Shown here: piece by piece, positions 1 to 5,898 of the stretch | Layout: each line of letters opens with the position of its first letter | How positions within the stretch are numbered: the first letter of the stretch is position 1 | Assembly: GCA_051745395.1 (NCBI GenBank) | Contig: JBNJEA010000168.1 | Location: 1 to 5,898 of the forward strand | Reading direction: 5' to 3' | Source: JBNJEA01 sp051745395 | Lineage (GTDB): Bacteria; Desulfobacterota; Desulfobacteria; Desulfobacterales; Desulfosalsimonadaceae | DNA length: 5,898 nt | The notes under the pieces: generated by a model | Databases searched by the model: none | The model's input: only the letters and a program-made list of their open reading frames with translations | Told to the model about the DNA's origin: nothing | Position numbers and translations under genes: made by a program

Positions 1-648
1 CAGTTCGATGATTTTGAGGAATTCGAGCAGTCGGGGCAGGAATCGGTCTATGACCCGTTGTCCGGGTACAACCGGGCGATGACCACCTTTAACGACAAGT
101 TGTATTTCTGGGTGCTAAAGCCGGCTGCCACGGGCTATGCGTGGGTGGCCCCGCAACCGGTGCGGCGTTCTGTTCACCGGTTTTTTAAAAACCTGGGATA
201 TCCGGTCCGGCTCGTCAACAACCTGTTGCAGCTAAAGGGAGAGCCGGCCGCCGATGAAACCCTCCGGTTTGCGTTTAACTCCACGGTCGGGGTGCTCGGA
301 TTTTTCGATCCGGCCCGGAACTGGTTAAACCTGGAACCCCACTCGGAGGATTTCGGACAGACGCTCGGCAGTTACGGGCTGGGCGGTGGTTTTCCGCTGG
401 TGCTGCCGTTTATGGGCCCCTCGAATTTGAGGGATACTGTCGGCATGGTGCCCGATCTTTTTCTCGATCCCGTGGATTACTACGTGGGCAATGTCTATAC
501 ATCGGCCGGGTTGAGCGTATATGAGCGGGTCAATTATACTTCACTGCATTTGGGGCAATACGAGAAATTGAAAAAAGATGCAGTGGACTGGTATATTTTC
601 ATAAGAAACGCGTATGAACAAAACCGCGAACAAGCAATCAAGGAATAG
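1..648 (+). CDS. mlaA: MlaA (VacJ) family outer-membrane lipoprotein, 5' partial
   Basis: The frame is open from base 1, so this is the last 215 residues of a gene that begins outside the window. A TTG at 58 could be taken as a start, but it lies inside the conserved DPLSGYNRAM motif (residues 18-27 of the visible part), so it is not the start. The signal peptide and lipobox are not visible. MlaA proteins sit in the outer membrane and remove mislocalised phospholipids from the outer leaflet, handing them to MlaC. Seen here are the family signatures DPLSGYN, FNDKLYFWVLKP, FGQTLGSYGLGGGFPLVLPF, GPSNLRD and LDPVDYY, then a C-terminal helix (IRNAYEQNREQAIKE) with no long tail. The N-terminal stub is very acidic (FDDFEEFEQ). 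The stop TAG is 3 nt from the mlaC start, so the two genes are almost certainly co-transcribed. Family assignment is firm; lipid specificity is not readable. Confidence 0.93.
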   Translation, partial: QFDDFEEFEQSGQESVYDPLSGYNRAMTTFNDKLYFWVLKPAATGYAWVAPQPVRRSVHRFFKNLGYPVRLVNNLLQLKGEPAADETLRFAFNSTVGVLGFFDPARNWLNLEPHSEDFGQTLGSYGLGGGFPLVLPFMGPSNLRDTVGMVPDLFLDPVDYYVGNVYTSAGLSVYERVNYTSLHLGQYEKLKKDAVDWYIFIRNAYEQNREQAIKE

Positions 649-3600
649 CCCATGAGACAACAATCGATTATAGTCGTTGGCTTGCTGACCGTGGCGATGA
701 TTTTGGCCGCCCCCGTGTATCAAGTCAAGGCCCAGGCGGACGAAGCCGAAACGGAGACGTCGCCCGAAAAGATTTTGAAAAAAAACATCGAAGAAGTTAT
801 AGAGATTCTGGAAGATCCGGAGATGGAAAAACAGCGGAAAGAAAAAGAAATCTCCGGAGTCGTGGATCCGATTTTTGACTACAAACTCATGGCCATGCTG
901 TCGTTGGGGCGGAAAAACTGGTCCCGGCTTTCATCCGATCAGCAGCAGGTTTTTACCAAGCGGTTTGTCGAGCGCTTGAAGGCCTCCTATTTTGACAAGA
1001 TCTCCCTGTATTCCAAAGACCTTGAAACCAAGATGACGTACAAGCCGGCGCAGACCAAGGGCAGCAAGGTCCACGTCCCGGTCGAGGTCGATGCCAAAGA
1101 CGAAACGGTGGACCTGATCTATAAGTTCTACGAGGCAGAAGCCGGCTGGCAGATCTATGACGTGGAAATCAATGACGTCAGCATTATCCAGAGCTATCGT
1201 TCCCAGTTCAACCAGGTGCTTTCCGGCGGTACGGTCGAAGACTTGTTGGAAGAGCTCAAGAAGCCGGGCAAGCTGGAACCCGAATCGTAATTGACGGGAC
1301 CGCGAGCATCGAAAAAGAAACGTTTTGGGTGTCCGTGCGAACCCGAAAAAATGATATCCCCCCATATGCGGTGCAGCAAGTCGGAAAGTTGATGTAATGG
1401 CAAAAGGCTCGGCCCCCATAAACCGGTTTTTCAACCAGGTTGTGCTCAAACATCCGGTCATTGTACTGGTCTGTCTGTTTTTGCTGCTGTCGGTACTGGG
1501 CTATTTTGCCAAAAACTTCCGCATTGAAGCCTCGGCCGAGACCCTGATTCAGCAAAGCGACGATGATTACCTGTATTTTCAAAAAATGATCGGCCGGTTC
1601 GGCATTGAGGATTTCGTGATCATCACCTATACGCCGGCTGCCGGTGATGTGATGACCGAGGCCGCCCTGGAGCAGATCGATGAAATTCAGGATCAAGTCG
1701 AGGCACTGGACGAGGTCGACTCGGTGGTGACTATCCTGGATCTTCCCATGCTTCAGTATCCCCGGCGGCCGCTGGAGGATATGCTCGGCGACATCAAGAC
1801 CCTGCGCGATCCCGGCGTGGATCGGGCCATGGCCCGCAAGGAATTGAAAAACAGTCCCTTGTATCAAAACCTTCTGGTCAGCCCCGATTTAAAGACCACC
1901 GCCCTGCAGATCAATTTCAAGCCGGATTCGGTTTACACCGAGTTGTGGGAGCAGCGGCAGCAGCTTCGCCGGAAGGCGGAGCAGGGGGCTTTGAGCGATG
2001 CACAGGCACAAAAGCTTGATCAAATCCAGCAGCGCATCGAAGCCTACCAGGTGGAGCTCGACAAAAAGCGGCATCAGAATATCGTTTCGATCCGGGAAAT
2101 TCTCGACAAATACGAAGATCAGGGCGATCTGTTTCTGGGGGGTCTCGGCGTGATCGCCGACGACCTGATGCGCTTTGTCCGAAATGATCTTCAGGTGTTT
2201 TCCGGCGGCGTGCTGGTGTTTTTAATCCTGGCCCTCGGCTTGATCTTTCGGCGGATCCGCTGGATTGTGCTGCCCATATTGTGCTGCGCCTTTTCGGTTG
2301 TCGCCATGATCGGTGTGCTCGGCTATTTCCAGTGGAAGGTCACCATTGTGTCGGCCAATTTTGTGGCCCTGCAATTGATTATGACCATGGCCTTGTCCAT
2401 CCACCTGGTGGTCCGTTACCGGGAGTTGCTCCAAAAGTATCCCTATGCCAGCCATATGGAGTTGACGCGGGATATGGTGGTCAGTATGAAAACCCCCTGT
2501 TTTTACGCCGCCCTGACCACCGGCACCGGTTTTGGCTCCCTGTGGTTTTCCGATATTTTGCCGGTGGAGACCTTCGGCTGGATGATGTCGGCCGGCATCG
2601 TGATGTCACTGTTGATGACCTTTACCTTCTTTCCCGCCGCGCTGGTTCTGTTTCGAAAAGTGCCCCCGCCGGCAGGCGGCGGAGGCGGAAGGCTGGCGGT
2701 AACGCGCCTGCTGTCTCGGTTCACGGAACTCCACGGCCGGGCGGTGATAGTGATCAGCCTTGCCGGCCTTGTCTTCGGGGCCGCCGGCATCGCGCAGCTG
2801 CGGGTGGAAAACTCGTTTCTCAATTATTTCAAGTCGTCCACGGATATCTATCAGGGATTAAAGGTCATTGACCGGCATCTGGGCGGCACCACGACCCTGG
2901 ACGTGATTATCGATTTCGAAAAAGCCGAGGCGGCAAAAGAGCCGTCTGCGCAGGGGCGGGCACCGGGCGAAGCCGACGCATTTGACGCCTTTGCCGAATT
3001 CGAAGCCGAGCAGGAGCCCGGCAAATACTGGTTTACCCCCTACCGGCTCAACCGGATCGAGGACGTGCATGATTATCTGCATCAGCGGGAGCATGCGGGC
3101 AAAGTGCTGTCTTTGGCCATACTGCAAAAAATCGCCAGAGACATTACCGGCGGGTCGTTGGACAGCTTCGAACTGTCGCTGCTGTTTAACGAGTTTCCGG
3201 AAGAATACCGCGATATGCTGATCAAGCCCTTTGTTTCCGTCGAACACGACCAGAGCCGGATCAACCTGCGGGTGATCGATTCGCACGAATCGCTGCGGCG
3301 CAATGATTTCATCAACGAGGTTCGCCACGACCTGACGCACGAGCTGGGTTTTAAAGAAGAAAATGTCGAATTGACCGGCATGATGGTGCTATACAATGAC
3401 GTATTGCAGAGCCTGTTCGAGTCCCAGATTTTAACCCTCGGGGTGGTGGTTGCAATCCTGATGGGCATGTTTTTGATCCTGTTCCGCAGTTTGAAAATCG
3501 CTTTGATCGCCATTGCCCCGAGCCTTTTGGCCACCGGCGCGGTGCTGGGCACCATGGGGTGGTTCAACATTCCGCTCGACATCATGACCATCACCATCGC

Positions 3601-5898
3601 CTCGATCAGCGTGGGCATCGCCGTTGATGATACCATCCATTACATTCACCGGTTTCGGCGGGAAATCAAGGTCGACCGCCATTATATCAGCGCGATGCAC
3701 CGCTGCCACGGCAGCATCGGCTATGCCATGTATTATACCTCGATCACCATTATTTTCGGATTCTCCATCCTTTCGCTTTCCAATTTCGTCCCGACCATCA
3801 TTTTCGGTCTTTTTACGGGCCTGGCCATGTTGATCGCCCTGCTGGGGTCGCTGACCCTGCTGCCGAAGCTGATCCTGATGATCCAACCCTTTGGGCCGGA
3901 TGCCGGGGACCGCCCGGTATCCGAGTGATTGGCCTTTTCGAGCCCCCTGCAGAAAACCCGGGCCGGCAACGCCTTCTTTTTTTGACGTCGGCGCAATTGT
4001 CACTTATTTTGTTTGTGTACGTTGTCGCCTGCGCAAGGCGTTTTTTTCGACGTCGTCAACCGTTAATCCCTGTAAATGTTTAGTAATCCCTATGGCTGTA
4101 TCCGAAACCGTCAGACAGCATCCCGAACCGGGCCGGCGGCACCTGGCATTCCGGGGCGACGTGGTGAGCTTTTATTTGACCGTTGATGCGTCAATGGCCG
4201 GCAGTGCGTGGCTGCGGACCAATATCGGCGCCGCCGCCGTGGCCCGGCAGGAAATTATCCGGCAAGTGGACGCAAACGAGGCGCCTTTGCACCAGGACTG
4301 GTTCGATATTGCCATGGCCGCCGTCGCGCCGGGTCGATTCGAGTTGACCCTGCCGCTTTGCGACGTGGGGCACTTTGAGGCCAAGGCCTATTTTCTGCCG
4401 GATGCGGACGGCCACCCGGTATGGCCGCCGGGCGAGAATACGGCCGTGAATGTGGAGCCGGCCGAATCCGTCTGCGGCAATATCATATATAATGCCTTTA
4501 TTCGACAGTTCGGGCCGAACAAGGATGTGCGCCGCGAGCCGGCGGCGGATACGGACTTTGAAAAACTCGACGAAAGGGGCTATACGGTCATCCCGCCCTC
4601 CGGTACGTTTCGCGGGTTTATCAAGGAACTCGATTTTATTATTCATGAATTGGGGTGTCGCTATATCCAGTTGCTGCCCATTACCCCGACACCGACGACC
4701 TACGGCCGGATGGGCCGGTTCGGCAGCCCCTATGCGGCCCAGAGTTTCAAGCTCGTGGATACCGCGCTGGCCGAATTTGATCCCAGGGCCACGCCCCTGG
4801 AGCAGTTCATGGAACTCGTGGATGCCGTTCACCGGCGCCACGCCAAGATTATTCTCGATATCGCCATCAATCATACCGGCTGGGGGGCGCGTCTGCATGA
4901 AACCCATCCCCACTGGGTCAAGCGGGCCGATGACGGCACCATCGAAGTCCCCGGCGCCTGGGGGGTCTCATGGGAGGATTTGACCAAGCTCGACTACAGC
5001 AACCAGGATTTATGGCAGTTTATGGCCGATGTATTTCTGACCTGGTGCAGGCGGGGGGTGGACGGCTTCCGCTGCGATGCCGGCTACATGATTCCCGCGG
5101 CGGCGTGGCGATACATCATCGCCTGTGTCCGGGTCCAGTACCCGGATACCATTTTCTTTTTGGAAGGGCTGGGGGGCAAGATTTCGGTGACCCGCGAGTT
5201 GTTGAACACGGCCAATCTGAACTGGGCGTATTCCGAGTTGTTTCAGAATTACGACCGGGGCCAGATCGAACACTATCTGCCCGGCGCCGACGCCATTTCG
5301 GGGGGCGACGGTATTATGGTCCATTTTGCCGAAACCCATGACAACAACCGGCTGGCGGCGACCTCGCAGACCTATGCCCGGATGCGCACGGCCCTTTGTG
5401 CACTGCTGGCCCAAAACGGCGGCTTTGCCTTTGCCAACGGGGTGGAATGGTTTGCCACGGAAAAAATCGATGTCCACGATGCCGCGCCCTTGAACTGGGG
5501 GGCGCCAGTCAACCAGGTCGACCATATTCGACGGTTGACCACGCTGTTAAAGGTCCATCCGTGCTTCTGGGATGAAGCGGCACTGGAGATGATCGAAAAA
5601 GGGGAGGGCAACTTTATCGCCGTGCTGCGCCGCCAGGCGGCACTGGGCAAGCACCTGGTCATTGTGGTCAACCTCGATGCCGAAAACCGGGTTTATGCCC
5701 AGTGGCAGGCAACACTGCCCGCCATTGACGATACGTATTTCATCGACCTGCTCACAGACGAGCGCATTGAAATCGATCATACGGATCTGGGCTATGGTCT
5801 GGACATGCCGCCGGGCCGGGCCCGGTGCCTGACCGCCGATGCCGTCGATTGCGAAACAATCGACGCCGCCGCCGCCCGGCCCCTCGAGGTGCCCGGGC

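Overview
The window reads as ordinary bacterial chromosome with about 57-60% GC, all genes on the + strand. The protein styles (a MlaA/MlaC/RND trio and a glycogen-debranching-like GH13 protein) suggest a Gram-negative of the Desulfobacterota (old Deltaproteobacteria) type. That placement rests on resemblance to remembered families, not on a search.

Left part (1-3928) is an outer-membrane lipid-trafficking cassette. It holds the 3' part of a MlaA (VacJ) lipoprotein gene, a complete MlaC-type periplasmic lipid-binding protein starting 3 nt after the mlaA stop, and, after a 106-nt gap, an 843-residue RND/MMPL-family inner-membrane transporter. Together they could move phospholipids or other hydrophobic lipids between inner and outer membrane: MlaA in the outer membrane, MlaC as shuttle, and the RND protein as a proton-driven inner-membrane partner where the classical system uses the MlaFEDB ABC complex. 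The MlaC-RND pair also recalls HpnM-HpnN of hopanoid export.

The 163-nt gap 3929-4091 holds a good intrinsic terminator, a duplicated T7-GACGTCG element and a duplicated TAATCCCT element just before the next gene.

Right part (4092-5898) is one open frame that runs off the window. It is a glycoside hydrolase family 13 (alpha-amylase fold) protein with an N-terminal beta-sandwich-like region and all three catalytic carboxylates. Its sequence flavour is that of the glucanotransferase half of glycogen-debranching enzymes. It is probably a separate transcription unit for glycogen or alpha-glucan metabolism, unrelated to the lipid cassette.

I saw no tRNA, rRNA, CRISPR array, insertion sequence or phage gene. 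The best candidate for something unusual is the RND-coupled Mla cassette; nothing here clearly amounts to a wholly undescribed system.
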